A stretch of 64,000 bases of DNA from Apilactobacillus bombintestini (GTDB lineage Bacteria > Bacillota > Bacilli > Lactobacillales > Lactobacillaceae): assembly GCF_003627035.1 (NCBI RefSeq), contig NZ_CP032626.1, positions 1,178,001-1,242,000 on the forward strand, read 5' to 3'. Under the pieces are notes generated by a model. The model did not search any database. It saw only the letters and a program-made list of their open reading frames with translations, and was not told the DNA's origin. Position 1 is the stretch's first letter; every line of letters begins with the position of its first letter. The position numbers were made by a program, and so were the translations under genes. Positions 41,101 to 49,620 of the stretch are shown here, piece by piece.

Positions 41101-42411
41101 ATGTCATCAATCGTTATTGTAGGTAGCCAATGGGGCGACGAAGGAAAGGGAAAAATCACTGACTTCCTAAGTCAGGATGCAGACATGATTGTTCGCTATT
41201 CAGGCGGTGATAATGCTGGTCACACTATCGTCATTAACCATCACAAATTTCACTGTCGTTTAATTCCATCCGGTATTTTTTACGCAGATAAATTAAGTAT
41301 TATTGGAAATGGAGTGGTTATCAATCCTGAAACATTAGTTGATGAAATGAACTATCTCACATTACATGGCATCTCTGTTAAAAATTTGCGTATTTCCGAA
41401 CGTGCGCATGTAATTATGCCTTATCATCAACTTTTTGATGAACTACAAGAAAAGCAAAAGACTAATAAAATTGGTACAACCCATAAAGGCATTGGTCCTG
41501 CTTATATGGATAAACTTGAACGTATAGGTATTCGCATTGCAGATTTAATAGATCCTATAACTTTTTCCCATAAGTTAAAACAAGCACTAAGTATTAAAAA
41601 TGCCCTCTTGGAAAAATTTTACGAACATGCACCTTTTGATTTCGATGACATCTACACTAAATACTGTGCCTTAGCCGAAAAAATTCGTCCTTACGTTTGC
41701 GATACTTCGTATTTAATTAACCAATATTTAGATGAAAATAAGAAAGTATTATTTGAAGGTGCACAAGGTGCTATGTTAGACATTGATCATGGCACTTATC
41801 CATTCGTCACTTCTTCTAATCCCACTGCTGCTAACGCCGCTACTGGTTCAGGAATTGGTCCTAACCGTATCGATGCTGTGGTAGGTGTCTGCAAAGCTTA
41901 CACTTCACGTGTTGGTGACGGACCTTTTCCTACCGAAATTTTTGACGAACGTGCCGAACATATTCGTGAAGTCGCCCATGAATACGGAGTAGTTACAAAG
42001 CGTCCCCGTCGTATCGGATGGCTAGACACGGTCGTATTACAACACGCCGTACGTACTTCCGGCATTACTCATTTATCACTTAACTGTTTAGATGTATTAT
42101 CCGGTTTAGAACGAATCCCCGTTTGTGTTGGCTACCGTTACCAAGGTAATCTTATTTCCAACTACCCCGCTAACTTAGATTTTCTAACTAAATGTGAACC
42201 CGTTTATGAATATTTACCGGGATGGAATGAAGATATCACCCAATGTCATACCATTGACGAATTACCTCATAACGCTCAATATTATCTAACTCGGGTAGCT
42301 GAATTAGTGGGTGTCAAACTTTGCACATTCGCAGTAGGTCCTGATCGTGAATCCACTAACGTAATGACCAATGTTTGGAAGCAACTAGCTAAAACCACTT
42401 TATTAGCTTAA
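41101..42411 (+). CDS. purA: Adenylosuccinate synthetase
   Basis: 436 residues from the ATG at 41101, 5 nt after GAGGTGA. The N-terminal [14 protein letters not shown] is the GTP-binding P-loop with the catalytic Asp, followed by [10 protein letters not shown] with the catalytic His. The [13 protein letters not shown] and [13 protein letters not shown] segments are typical IMP- and aspartate-site regions. It joins IMP and aspartate using GTP to form adenylosuccinate, the step before PurB. The length is normal (about 430). It is transcribed alone, from the promoter at 41010 to the terminator at 42416. Confidence 0.98.
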   Translation: MSSIVIVGSQWGDEGKGKITDFLSQDADMIVRYSGGDNAGHTIVINHHKFHCRLIPSGIFYADKLSIIGNGVVINPETLVDEMNYLTLHGISVKNLRISERAHVIMPYHQLFDELQEKQKTNKIGTTHKGIGPAYMDKLERIGIRIADLIDPITFSHKLKQALSIKNALLEKFYEHAPFDFDDIYTKYCALAEKIRPYVCDTSYLINQYLDENKKVLFEGAQGAMLDIDHGTYPFVTSSNPTAANAATGSGIGPNRIDAVVGVCKAYTSRVGDGPFPTEIFDERAEHIREVAHEYGVVTKRPRRIGWLDTVVLQHAVRTSGITHLSLNCLDVLSGLERIPVCVGYRYQGNLISNYPANLDFLTKCEPVYEYLPGWNEDITQCHTIDELPHNAQYYLTRVAELVGVKLCTFAVGPDRESTNVMTNVWKQLAKTTLLA

Positions 42412-42415
42412 TTAC

Positions 42416-42448
42416 AAAAAAGCATGGTTAATGCCACCATGCTTTTTT
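42416..42448 (+). terminator. purA terminator
   Basis: A 13-bp stem (arms 42416-42428 and 42436-42448, 7-nt loop) including the flanking A and T runs, directly after the purA stop. Confidence 0.9.
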
Positions 42449-42491
42449 GTTTTACGTGATAAAATAACGTAAATCACTTAGGAGAAACAAT

Positions 42492-43148
42492 ATGAAAAAA
42501 ACTTTATTTACCACCGGTTGGATAATTTTATTAGTAGTAGCTTTATGGTTATTAACCGCACCAAGTATTGGAAAATTAACTTTAATACAGTTGTCGCGCA
42601 ATGCTAATAAGCACTCTATCACGGTCCCACAGAAACACAGCAATTTTGATTTCACCAAAATTAAAAGTATCGATAATAATAGCTGGACACAAGCCCTACG
42701 ACATCCTGCTAATACCAACATCATCGGCAAACTAACCATCCCCGCCGTTAACATTAAACTACCTATCTATTATGGTTTAAACAATACGGAGTTGTTAACC
42801 GGTGTGGGCACCATGCAAGCTAAACAACATATGGGCAAAGGAAACTTCGCAATCGCCGGACATCATATGCAAGATAAAAAATTACTGTTAGGTTCTCTAC
42901 ATCGGACACAGTTAGGGAATAATATTTATCTAACTGATGGCAAGCGCGTGTATACTTATCGCATTCACATCAAACGACACATTTCGCAATTTGAAACGCA
43001 TTACGTAACCGATACTTATGCTAAGCCTACCCTAACTATCATTACCTGTGCTAGTGGTAAAGCACAAGAAACTAAACGTATATTAGTAGTCGCATCATTA
43101 ACGAATATTACTAAATTAACGTCGCTGCAATCGAAATATTTCCAATAA
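42492..43148 (+). CDS. srtA: Class A sortase
   Basis: 218 residues, starting at an ATG 7 nt after AGGAG. One N-terminal membrane anchor (residues 5-22) is followed by the sortase beta-barrel. The catalytic residues are visible: His in AIAGHHMQ (about 122), Cys in LTIITCASG (about 186), and Arg in ETKRILV (about 197). Class A sortases cut LPxTG surface proteins and link them to peptidoglycan. None of the giant proteins shows an LPxTG tail, so its substrates lie outside this window. It is followed by a bidirectional terminator. Confidence 0.93.
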   Translation: MKKTLFTTGWIILLVVALWLLTAPSIGKLTLIQLSRNANKHSITVPQKHSNFDFTKIKSIDNNSWTQALRHPANTNIIGKLTIPAVNIKLPIYYGLNNTELLTGVGTMQAKQHMGKGNFAIAGHHMQDKKLLLGSLHRTQLGNNIYLTDGKRVYTYRIHIKRHISQFETHYVTDTYAKPTLTIITCASGKAQETKRILVVASLTNITKLTSLQSKYFQ

Positions 43149-43179
43149 AAAAAGTCGCCGAAAAAATCGGCGACTTTTT
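43149..43179. terminator. Terminator between sortase and LysM gene 1
   Basis: A 13-bp perfect stem with a 5-nt A loop, A run on the left and T run on the right. It ends srtA and probably also the convergent LysM gene. Confidence 0.9.
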
Positions 43180-43203
43180 AAGAGAGTGAGAGATGAATAA
43201 AGT

Positions 43204-43896
43204 TTAGTACCAACCGTTTTGCATCCAGAATGACTTAGCATTATCCCATGAACCATAACGGCTACTTACATATTGATTAGCAACTCGTTCTTGGTTAGCA
43301 GCAGAATAATCACCATGTAGCATGGATGAAGATAATTGGTATCTACCATAGTAGTTACCATTAGATGCAGTGTATGAACCACTAGATTCACGTTGTGCAA
43401 TCCATTCTTTGGCAGCGCTACTATTAGCAGCCGGTTGAGCTACAGATTGAGTTCTTTGAGTAGTTTGTGTTGGTTGAGTATTTTGAGTAGGTGCGGCTTG
43501 CACGTTTTGAGTGTTTTGTGCAGGTTGTGCTGCTAGTTGAGCACTTTGAGTAGTTTGTGCTGCAGGTTGTGCCGCACGCTTAGTAACTACCTTCTTAACT
43601 GATGAGTTAGGAATTACTAATTTTTCACCAGCGTAAATTAAGTCAGTGTTTTCACGCTTGTTAGCGGAACGTAATGCATGTAGTGATACATGGTGTTTTT
43701 GTGAAAGACCCCATAAAGTATCGCCTGATTTAACTACTACATATTTAGTATTGTTTACTTTAGTGGTAGTTACTTGTTGAACTTGACTATTGGTTTGATC
43801 AGCATGTGCATTTGCGTTAGCACTTCCACCTGCGACGAATAGACCTGCAACTGCAGCAGTTGCGAATAACATTGATTTAATATTTAATTTAACGAT
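43204..43896 (-). CDS. Secreted LysM protein with transglycosylase-like C-terminus (1)
   Basis: About 230 residues. The first in-frame ATG (43872) is 33 nt from the only ribosome site, AGGAG, and would give a signal peptide with no positive charge. Counting from an ATC at 43896, 9 nt after AGGAG, gives a basic start (VKLNIKS) before the hydrophobic core and AxA sites, so I place the start there. The frame is closed by a TGA just upstream. A LysM domain (VVVKSGDTLWGLS through LVIP, about residues 50-96) binds peptidoglycan. A Q/T/A-rich linker follows. The last 80 residues (EWIAQRESSGSYT, YYGRYQL, RYGSWDNAKSFW) resemble the lysozyme/transglycosylase-type domain of Lactobacillus surface proteins. 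The nearby LysM gene 2 is a paralogue. Confidence 0.88.
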   Translation of the reverse strand: MVKLNIKSMLFATAAVAGLFVAGGSANANAHADQTNSQVQQVTTTKVNNTKYVVVKSGDTLWGLSQKHHVSLHALRSANKRENTDLIYAGEKLVIPNSSVKKVVTKRAAQPAAQTTQSAQLAAQPAQNTQNVQAAPTQNTQPTQTTQRTQSVAQPAANSSAAKEWIAQRESSGSYTASNGNYYGRYQLSSSMLHGDYSAANQERVANQYVSSRYGSWDNAKSFWMQNGWY

Positions 43897-44295
43897 AAAA
43901 ATTCACTCCTATAAAATTAATTCATATATCTATATAAACTGCGAAATACTTGAATAGGTTAATCACTCATTTGATTAACTGTTGTATATATTACATGCTA
44001 ATCATTACATAGACTTCTCACTAGCATTAAAATATAAGCGCTTTTCGTAACATTGTATTTTTTGTGTAATAAATGTTAAATAAGATATATATAATCACCG
44101 TCATTACAGCAAAGTTATTTTACAAAAGATAGTGAAAATTACAATTTTTTTATAAAAAAATGCAAAAAAATTTAAAAAAATCCTTGCAAATCGAAAAATC
44201 CCATTTATTTTTTATAAAACCTTCTTGTCATGGATATTAACGACGTACACATCCTGTAGAATTAACCATAATATTCCTACATTTTCTTCTATAAT
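43897..44295. other. Long AT-rich upstream region of LysM gene 1
   Basis: About 400 bp without a gene. It holds the AGGAG site of LysM gene 1 and several TGTAA/TGTTA half-sites, but none with the 5-nt spacing of a WalR box. A very A/T-rich block lies around 44140-44220. LysM gene 2's upstream region shares an AATGTTAC block with it. A long 5' leader is possible. I see no credible ORF. Confidence 0.4.
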
Positions 44296-44347
44296 AAAAA
44301 AGAAACGCTAAAATCAGACTCTTTGGTCTAACTTTAGCGTTCTTTTT
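44296..44347 (-). terminator. Terminator after LysM gene 2
   Basis: A long hairpin of about 17 bp, with one bulge and two G-T pairs (arms 44302-44319 and 44326-44342), followed on the minus strand by a T run. Confidence 0.85.
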
Positions 44348-44907
44348 TAATACCAATTATGAGTTACCCAATGCGCTTTTGCATTCACCCATGATCCATA
44401 ACGATCAGAAACGTAGTGCTCAGCAACTCGTTCCTGATTAGATGGTGAAAAGTCACCATTTAAATAGTTACGATCTAGTTGATATCTACCATAATATTGG
44501 CCATTAGTAGCTGTATATGAATCGGTAGATTCATGGAAAGATATCCACGCTTTAGCATCGGCGTTAGCTCGGTTCCATGCAGCTTGTGGATCTACCTTAG
44601 GATGACTAGTTTTCGATTTCTTAGAAGTTTGAGGCTTAGTAGATGGCTTTGCCTCATTTTTATGTTGGTTAGGAATCAATAATCTATCTCCTACCAATAA
44701 GTCATCATTACTGTACTTATGATTATCTTTTTCCAGGACGGAAATAAAAACATTGTATTTATCTGACAAGTTTTGCAAAGAATCGCCAGATTTTACAGTA
44801 ACTACAGTACTAGCTGTAGTGGGTAGATTCACGTTGCGGAAAATTGACAATAATCCCATTACTGAGATTGCGATTACCAGAATAGAAACGTTATATTTAG
44901 TTCGAAT
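44347..44907 (-). CDS. LysM protein with transglycosylase-like C-terminus (2)
   Basis: 186 residues if counted from the ATT at 44907. The frame is open from an ATG at 44961, but that ATG has no ribosome site. A strong AAGGAG lies inside the frame downstream of it, 10 nt before ATT (RTKYNVSILVIAIS), which makes a typical signal anchor. A GTG/TTG next to the AAGGAG is out of frame and runs into a stop. After the anchor come a LysM domain (VVTVKSGDSLQNLS through LLIPNQ), a K/S/P linker, and the same C-terminal domain as LysM gene 1 (ESTDSYTATNGQYYGRYQL, RYGSWVNAKAHW). A peptidoglycan-binding wall hydrolase or cell-shape factor is likely, inferred from the family. Confidence 0.85.
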   Translation of the reverse strand: MRTKYNVSILVIAISVMGLLSIFRNVNLPTTASTVVTVKSGDSLQNLSDKYNVFISVLEKDNHKYSNDDLLVGDRLLIPNQHKNEAKPSTKPQTSKKSKTSHPKVDPQAAWNRANADAKAWISFHESTDSYTATNGQYYGRYQLDRNYLNGDFSPSNQERVAEHYVSDRYGSWVNAKAHWVTHNWY

Positions 44908-45279
44908 AAGTTCAACACTCCTTAAATAAATAAATCGAGAAAATATAAATGTTGGTTTCATAGCAACGAATAGTTATTTTATAGGCTATAGTTTTCATAA
45001 GCGTTTCATTAATATTACATGTACATGGATTTATGTAAAATTTGTAACATTGAAGTAATATCTTGTACGATTTAATGAACACCGTGACCATAAACTCGGG
45101 ATTTTTTATTAAAAGCATCTTGTACTAGCTATCCGCAATTTTTCTACAATTATTTCTAAAAAAAGCGTATTACTTACTTTTTACGTGTTTCATTTTGAAA
45201 AATCTGCAACTTTATAAGTTTCAATTAAGGATTTCAATAAAATGCTACTTAGCATTATATAAAAAAATTAATGCATTTA
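44908..45279. other. Intergenic region upstream of LysM gene 2
   Basis: About 370 bp without a credible gene. It holds the AAGGAG of LysM gene 2, an AATGTTACAAATTTTACA block related to the upstream region of LysM gene 1, and a short AATGCT/AGCATT hairpin at 45241-45256 with no gene feeding it. Confidence 0.4.
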
Positions 45280-45316
45280 ACTAAAAAAATTCCTACCATA
45301 TAATAGTAGGAATTTA
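45280..45316 (-). terminator. Terminator after the NhaC-type transporter gene
   Basis: A 10-bp perfect stem (45287-45296 with 45306-45315) with a minus-strand T run, located 17 nt past the stop codon. Confidence 0.85.
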
Positions 45317-45332
45317 TATTAATCATTTAATT

Positions 45333-46724
45333 TTATATAGTCGCTTTATCATTAAAATGTTTAATACCAATACCGGTCAAGGCACTCAAAATGGAGAAAA
45401 TAGGAGAGAAGATACTTAGGAATAAGAAAGGCGCAAAATGAATAGCAGGAACACCTAAAGTAGATGCGATAAATGCCCCGGCAACACCCCAAGGCACTAA
45501 GTAGTTAATTACGGTTCCCCCATCTTCGATAGCACGACTCAATGCAACTGGTGCTAAGCCTTGTTCTTTAAATACTTTCTTGAATGCGTTGGCAGGTAAA
45601 ATTTCGGATAGGAATTGTTCACCTACGAAAATGTTTACCCCAATAGCAGTTAAAATAACAGTAATAATTAATTTAGCGTCACTGTTTAAATGCTTAGTTA
45701 ATGGTTTAATAACGGCATCAATGATACCCAAGTGCATTAATAATCCACCAAAGGCTAAAGCAATCATGATTAATGCCATGGTACTCATCATGGAACTAAT
45801 ACCTCCACGTGACAATAAGGTGTTTACCGTTTTGTTAGAAGTCTTTGCCACGAAACCGTTAGTAATTAAGTTATTGATTTGTACTAAGCTAGTATGTGGA
45901 TTTTGGATAAATAATAAAGCGATAGAAACTACAATGTTAATAAACAAAGTAGGAATAGTAGGAATGTGAGTCCAAGCACATACCAATAGTAAAACTACCG
46001 GAATAATTGCCCATAATGAGATATAGAAGTTAGCATTTAAGACGTTTACAGTTTGGTTCACGTTACGTAAGTTAGCACGACCATCGCTGTGATTTAGGAA
46101 AATAAATAGTACAAATGAAGTTAACATAGCAGGAATAGTTGACCACATTAAGTTTTTAATATGATCAATTAAATCTGCACCGGAAACGGCAGATGCTAAG
46201 TTAACAGTTGCAGACAATGGTGAAGATTTATCACCAAATACCGCACCAGAGATTACGGCACCAGCAATCATGGCTGGATTCATCCCCATAGTGATACCAA
46301 TTCCCATAAAGGCAATTCCTAAAGTAGAAATTACGGTAAAGGCACTACCGATGAAAGTTCCTACCAAAGCACATACTAGAAAGATAGATGGTAAGAACCA
46401 GTTAACATTGATTAAATGAAAACCAAATACCATCAAACTAGGAATAACACCGGAAGCAATCCAAACACCGATTAATGAACCGATTAATAAGAAAATAAAT
46501 AATGGCACGATACCGTTTTTAACTCCGATTACGAATCCTTCGTCAATGTCATCCCATTTAAAACCTTTAAATTTAGCCCAAAAGACTAACAACATGATAC
46601 TGATCAAAATAGGTACTTCAGGAGAAACTCCTAAGCCAATTACGCCAAATGACATAATAGCAATCATAATTAATAAGATAATAATTCCTTCAGCTAAACT
46701 AACGGCTGGTTTACTTTTTTGCAT
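45333..46724 (-). CDS. NhaC-family antiporter, predicted tyrosine transporter
   Basis: 463 residues with about 11-12 hydrophobic segments. The start is an ATG behind AAAGGAG. NhaC-family features include the conserved GAVFGDKSSPLSATVNLAS stretch and the LVPWGVAGAF segment near the C-terminus. Family members exchange Na+ or H+ with ions or organic solutes. The gene is preceded by a T-box leader whose specifier appears to be UAC (Tyr). NhaC-like genes under tyrosine T-boxes have been proposed as tyrosine transporters, so I read it as amino acid uptake rather than simple Na+/H+ exchange. The transport substrate is inferred from regulation. Confidence 0.85.
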   Translation of the reverse strand: MQKSKPAVSLAEGIIILLIMIAIMSFGVIGLGVSPEVPILISIMLLVFWAKFKGFKWDDIDEGFVIGVKNGIVPLFIFLLIGSLIGVWIASGVIPSLMVFGFHLINVNWFLPSIFLVCALVGTFIGSAFTVISTLGIAFMGIGITMGMNPAMIAGAVISGAVFGDKSSPLSATVNLASAVSGADLIDHIKNLMWSTIPAMLTSFVLFIFLNHSDGRANLRNVNQTVNVLNANFYISLWAIIPVVLLLVCAWTHIPTIPTLFINIVVSIALLFIQNPHTSLVQINNLITNGFVAKTSNKTVNTLLSRGGISSMMSTMALIMIALAFGGLLMHLGIIDAVIKPLTKHLNSDAKLIITVILTAIGVNIFVGEQFLSEILPANAFKKVFKEQGLAPVALSRAIEDGGTVINYLVPWGVAGAFIASTLGVPAIHFAPFLFLSIFSPIFSILSALTGIGIKHFNDKATI

Positions 46725-46831
46725 ATTTTTCGCTCCTTTGATTTATCTTTTTTTTTCGTTTGATTTTATTTTTAATATCGGATTAACCCTCCGCAACTAG
46801 GTTTATTCATAATTATTCGCTTCTTTCGTAT

Positions 46832-46865
46832 AAAAAAAGTCCCTGTTGTTTAAAACAACAGGGAC
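46832..46865 (-). terminator. T-box-regulated terminator
   Basis: A 13-bp perfect stem (arms 46839-46851 and 46853-46865) with a minus-strand run of seven T. Its 5' arm lies immediately after the T-box sequence, as needed for the terminator/antiterminator choice. Confidence 0.9.
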
Positions 46866-47082
46866 GATTATTATTATTTTTGACCGTGGTACCACCCAAA
46901 TTAGTAATATATAAATATTACTCACTCTCTAGAAATAACAGCTCTAGGTACCGTTCTTGGGTAGACACTATCCAATGTATTTCATCGAAATTAACCTGAT
47001 CGGTTCGCAGCAACCACCGACTTCCTGACGCCCAGTTAATTCGTTACTTAATTTGGAATCTTCGTTTTTTTCATATTTGATT
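46832..47082 (-). promoter_or_regulatory. T-box riboswitch, probably tyrosine-specific
   Basis: Read on the minus strand, the T-box sequence GGGTGGTACCACGG lies at 46897-46884, just before a terminator. Upstream is a full stem I: lower stem CCAA/TTGG, a specifier loop with AGTAA on the 5' side, an upper stem CGAA-TTAAC with GTTAA-TTCG, and a distal arm GGTTGCTGCGAACC. On the 3' side of the specifier loop is GAAA-TAC-A right before the lower stem, giving UAC (Tyr) followed by a purine, as expected. Uncharged tRNA-Tyr should favour the antiterminator and switch on the NhaC-type gene. Confidence 0.92.
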
Positions 47083-47088
47083 AAATAA

Positions 47089-47117
47089 AGATTAGCACTA
47101 GATTTTATTTTCGTCAA
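47089..47117 (-). promoter_or_regulatory. Promoter of the T-box leader
   Basis: On the minus strand, TTGACG (47117-47112) and TAATCT (47094-47089) are 17 nt apart. The -35 box is strong and the -10 box weak. It partly overlaps the trxA end region. Confidence 0.5.
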
Positions 47118-47124
47118 TAAAAAT

Positions 47125-47445
47125 TTAAATTTCTTTTAATTTACGATTTAAATAATGTGCCATTTTTTCTTTAGTATAAACACCAGTAACTTTTTCGCAA
47201 GCCTTACCGTGTTTAAACAATACGATGCTAGGTAAACCCATTATTTTGTATTGTTTAGCAATCTCTTCGTTGTGATCTACATTCATCTTACCGAAATGAA
47301 TATGGTCACCGAATTCGGCTTCCATAGCTTCCATTACCGGATCCATAATCTTACATGGACCACACCATGGTGCCCAAAAATCAATTACAGTAATGGGATT
47401 ATCAGTTTCTTGTTTTAAATTATCCGGGGTAATAACGGTTGCCAT
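47125..47445 (-). CDS. trxA: Thioredoxin
   Basis: 106 residues, an ordinary thioredoxin. The active site is WCGPCK, with Cys28 and Cys31, and the cis-Pro is in MGLPSIVLF. It reduces protein disulfides in the cytoplasm and is itself reduced by thioredoxin reductase. The ATG at 47445 is 8 nt after an AAAGGA that lies inside the last codons of the TerC gene, so the two are translated from one transcript. Confidence 0.95.
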   Translation of the reverse strand: MATVITPDNLKQETDNPITVIDFWAPWCGPCKIMDPVMEAMEAEFGDHIHFGKMNVDHNEEIAKQYKIMGLPSIVLFKHGKACEKVTGVYTKEKMAHYLNRKLKEI

Positions 47446-47447
47446 GA

Positions 47448-48188
47448 TTAACGTCCTTTCTTAACTACGCGAATATAGTGAATAGCAAAAGTAACCAAAA
47501 ATGCTACTAATACAATCAATCCAAAATGAATAGGTGAGATTTCTATATCGATAGCGGGAATCGACAAAATTAATTTTAATGCAATTACAGCTATTAAGAA
47601 GTAAGCCATAGCTTTTAACTCTGGCACCTTCTTCATAATCAACATAATTACTTCCGCAATGCCCCGCATACATAAAATGCCAATTACACCACCTAAAAAT
47701 ACAATAACTGGATTAGTAGAAATAGCTAATGCAGCTAACACTGAATCTATGGAAAATACAATATCCATAAATTCAATTTGCCCCACTGTTAACCAAAAAT
47801 GTTTTCTATTATCAGTTTGCGATTGTTTAAATATAGTCTTTTTGGGTTTATCTTTGTGTGCAAAATGTTTATAAACTAAATAAAATAAATACAAACCACC
47901 AACAATTTTAATTTCCCAGAAATGAATTAGATATACGCCTAAACCAATAATAATAAAGCGGAAAATATAAGAACCCCAAAGTCCATAGAATAATGATTCT
48001 TCTTGTTGACGTTTAGTAGGTAATGTTTGGGCTTGGGTTGCCAATACCACCGCATTATCCACAGAAAGTAAGCATTCGATTAATACTAAAGATAGAATAA
48101 TCACCCAGGCATCCTCGGAAAATAACACATGATGCCAATTGCTTAAATCCAAAAACGGACCATACAACTTATTTAATAATGAAACCAC
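47448..48188 (-). CDS. TerC-family integral membrane protein
   Basis: 246 residues from a GTG at 48188, with AGGAG 7 nt upstream. The family signature is visible in ECLLSVDNAVVLA near residue 40 and again in FMDIVFSIDSVLAALAIS, two membrane segments that carry conserved Asp residues, with about seven hydrophobic segments overall. TerC proteins are linked to tellurite resistance and, in Bacillus, to manganese export that supplies secreted or membrane metalloenzymes. It is co-transcribed with trxA. LtaS, a Mn-dependent enzyme, is encoded nearby, so Mn handling is plausible but inferred. Confidence 0.9.
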   Translation of the reverse strand: MVSLLNKLYGPFLDLSNWHHVLFSEDAWVIILSLVLIECLLSVDNAVVLATQAQTLPTKRQQEESLFYGLWGSYIFRFIIIGLGVYLIHFWEIKIVGGLYLFYLVYKHFAHKDKPKKTIFKQSQTDNRKHFWLTVGQIEFMDIVFSIDSVLAALAISTNPVIVFLGGVIGILCMRGIAEVIMLIMKKVPELKAMAYFLIAVIALKLILSIPAIDIEISPIHFGLIVLVAFLVTFAIHYIRVVKKGR

Positions 48189-48270
48189 CTAAAGTCTCCT
48201 CTACTATTTTATTTTTAATTTATTTACATATATTATATAAAAATCCACACCTGAAAAATAGTAATTTTAG

Positions 48271-48942
48271 TTATTTTATAGCTTGCTTATCATATTTTTG
48301 TAGATTGTATTGTTTTATTAAATTAATTAATGATTTTGCATAGTTAGGATCAGTAGCGTAATGATTTTTTTGTAATAAGTTAGCTTGTTCTTCAAAGCTA
48401 GTAATGTTTCTCTTCTTAATGAAGTTTAATGCAGTTACACGGTCGTGGTTAGCAACGGCAGTGTATACATCGGGGTATTTTCTAAATTGTGCAGGGATTG
48501 AAATCTTCTTTTGGTCACCTTCACGAACTACCTTAACACCCTTCTTAACTGGAGTATCTTTACTTACATATTCATCAGTGTAATAACTAATGGATTGACC
48601 TTTGTAGTCACCCTTTACACCGAAGATATTATTAGCCTTTTGATATAGCTTGGATTGTCCCCAGTTAGATTCTTGAATAGCTTGAGCAATTACAATACTT
48701 GGTAAAACCGTACCTTGTTTTTGATAAACTTCAATAGCAGGCTTAGCAATTTTTTCCGCAAATTCATGACGTTTTTGTGCATCAGCATTTTGCGCGTCTA
48801 AAATGCGTTGTTGATCTTGTTTAGTAATTTCATTTTGACGCATAGAAGAATGGATTTGTTTTACTCCCCATCCTGCAATAATTAAAACGATAATTACAAT
48901 TACGGCTACTACAACTTTCTTACTATTATTAGTATGTTTCAT
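48271..48942 (-). CDS. Glucosaminidase (GH73) cell-wall hydrolase
   Basis: 223 residues with one N-terminal membrane segment (residues 9-25, signal anchor or signal peptide). The glucosaminidase domain is clear: PSIVIAQAIQESNWGQSKLY, with Glu91 as the likely catalytic acid, NIFGVKG, SYYTDEY, and the QFRKYPD and LLQKNHYATDPNYA blocks. It cleaves the GlcNAc-MurNAc bond in peptidoglycan and would act in wall turnover or daughter-cell separation. Its ATG overlaps the TAA of the MerR gene (TAATG), so the two are translationally coupled. Confidence 0.92.
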   Translation of the reverse strand: MKHTNNSKKVVVAVIVIIVLIIAGWGVKQIHSSMRQNEITKQDQQRILDAQNADAQKRHEFAEKIAKPAIEVYQKQGTVLPSIVIAQAIQESNWGQSKLYQKANNIFGVKGDYKGQSISYYTDEYVSKDTPVKKGVKVVREGDQKKISIPAQFRKYPDVYTAVANHDRVTALNFIKKRNITSFEEQANLLQKNHYATDPNYAKSLINLIKQYNLQKYDKQAIK

Positions 48943-49394
48943 TATCTATCTTCCTCTTTATTTTTTATTACTCGATATTTTACTTCATCATTTTTATCAA
49001 TAAATCCATATAATATAGAGGTTTTTTCGTCATCAAAATAGCCTAAATTAATGGCCGGTTGATTTTCAATCATTTCTATATCTTGAAAAGCATACATAAC
49101 AAAGCGACGTAAATAAGCCATATTACTCATATTTGTTTGCGTTATTTCATTTGCTCTCACTAAAGTAAAGCCCTTATCTAAGTAATATTTAATTAGACTT
49201 ACTCGGGTAAAATTTTCCATGTTAAATACTCGAGAACTACCTTTTTCATCACGAATGGACTCAATATACCCCTTTTTTTCCCAATATCTAAGCTGACGTG
49301 TAGATACATTGAGCATTTTGCTAACCTCTCCGATTCGAAAAATTAGCTTATTAAGGTCCATTTTATCTGGAAAAAGCTTCTTTAAACCTAACAT
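48942..49394 (-). CDS. MerR-family transcriptional regulator
   Basis: 150 residues from the ATG at 49394 (AAAGGGG 7 nt upstream); an ATG six codons earlier has no ribosome site. The winged helix-turn-helix is typical: IFRIGEVSKMLNVSTRQLRYWEKKGYI, then SRVFNMENFTRVSLIKYYLDKGFTL. The C-terminal part has no cysteine cluster for metals, and its ligand is unknown. It is overlapped by the GH73 gene, which is an unusual partner, and lies divergent to the NlpC/P60 gene. It may control one or both wall hydrolases; that is inference from context. Confidence 0.88.
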   Translation of the reverse strand: MLGLKKLFPDKMDLNKLIFRIGEVSKMLNVSTRQLRYWEKKGYIESIRDEKGSSRVFNMENFTRVSLIKYYLDKGFTLVRANEITQTNMSNMAYLRRFVMYAFQDIEMIENQPAINLGYFDDEKTSILYGFIDKNDEVKYRVIKNKEEDR

Positions 49395-49543
49395 GTAGCT
49401 ACCCCTTTTCATTATGCGTCTGTTATTAAATTTATCATAAATTAAGTAGCATTTCAGCTTTTCTCATTATATTTATATAATATAAACGCAAATTATTAAA
49501 AAAACATAAGATTGTACAAGATTTAATAGTTTTGCAATTGCTT

Positions 49544-49576
49544 TGTTACAATTTTGCAACATTTCTTCGCTATGAT
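49544..49576 (+). promoter_or_regulatory. NlpC/P60 gene promoter with a WalR-like box
   Basis: TGTTAC-AATTT-TGCAAC at 49544-49560 fits the WalR consensus (TGTWAH-N5-TGTWAH) with one mismatch. A -10-like TATGAT follows at 49571-49576. WalRK commonly controls wall hydrolases. No WalR gene is visible here. Confidence 0.4.
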
Positions 49577-49620
49577 GTATATAAATTAAGAGAAGAGAAA
49601 AAAGAGAGGATTTTTTAGAG

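Noticed and set aside
44908-44961. ATG at 44961 as the start of LysM gene 2
   Set aside because: No ribosome site before it, and a strong AAGGAG lies inside the added codons. The N-terminal extension would also place polar residues before a normal signal anchor.
43897-45100. WalR boxes upstream of the two LysM genes
   Set aside because: TGTAA-type half-sites are present but spaced by 3, 8 or 10 nt rather than 5, so they do not fit the consensus.
45580-45969. Plus-strand frame of 129 codons opposite the NhaC-type gene
   Set aside because: Complement of membrane-segment codons, no ribosome site, no recognisable family; the minus-strand protein is clear.
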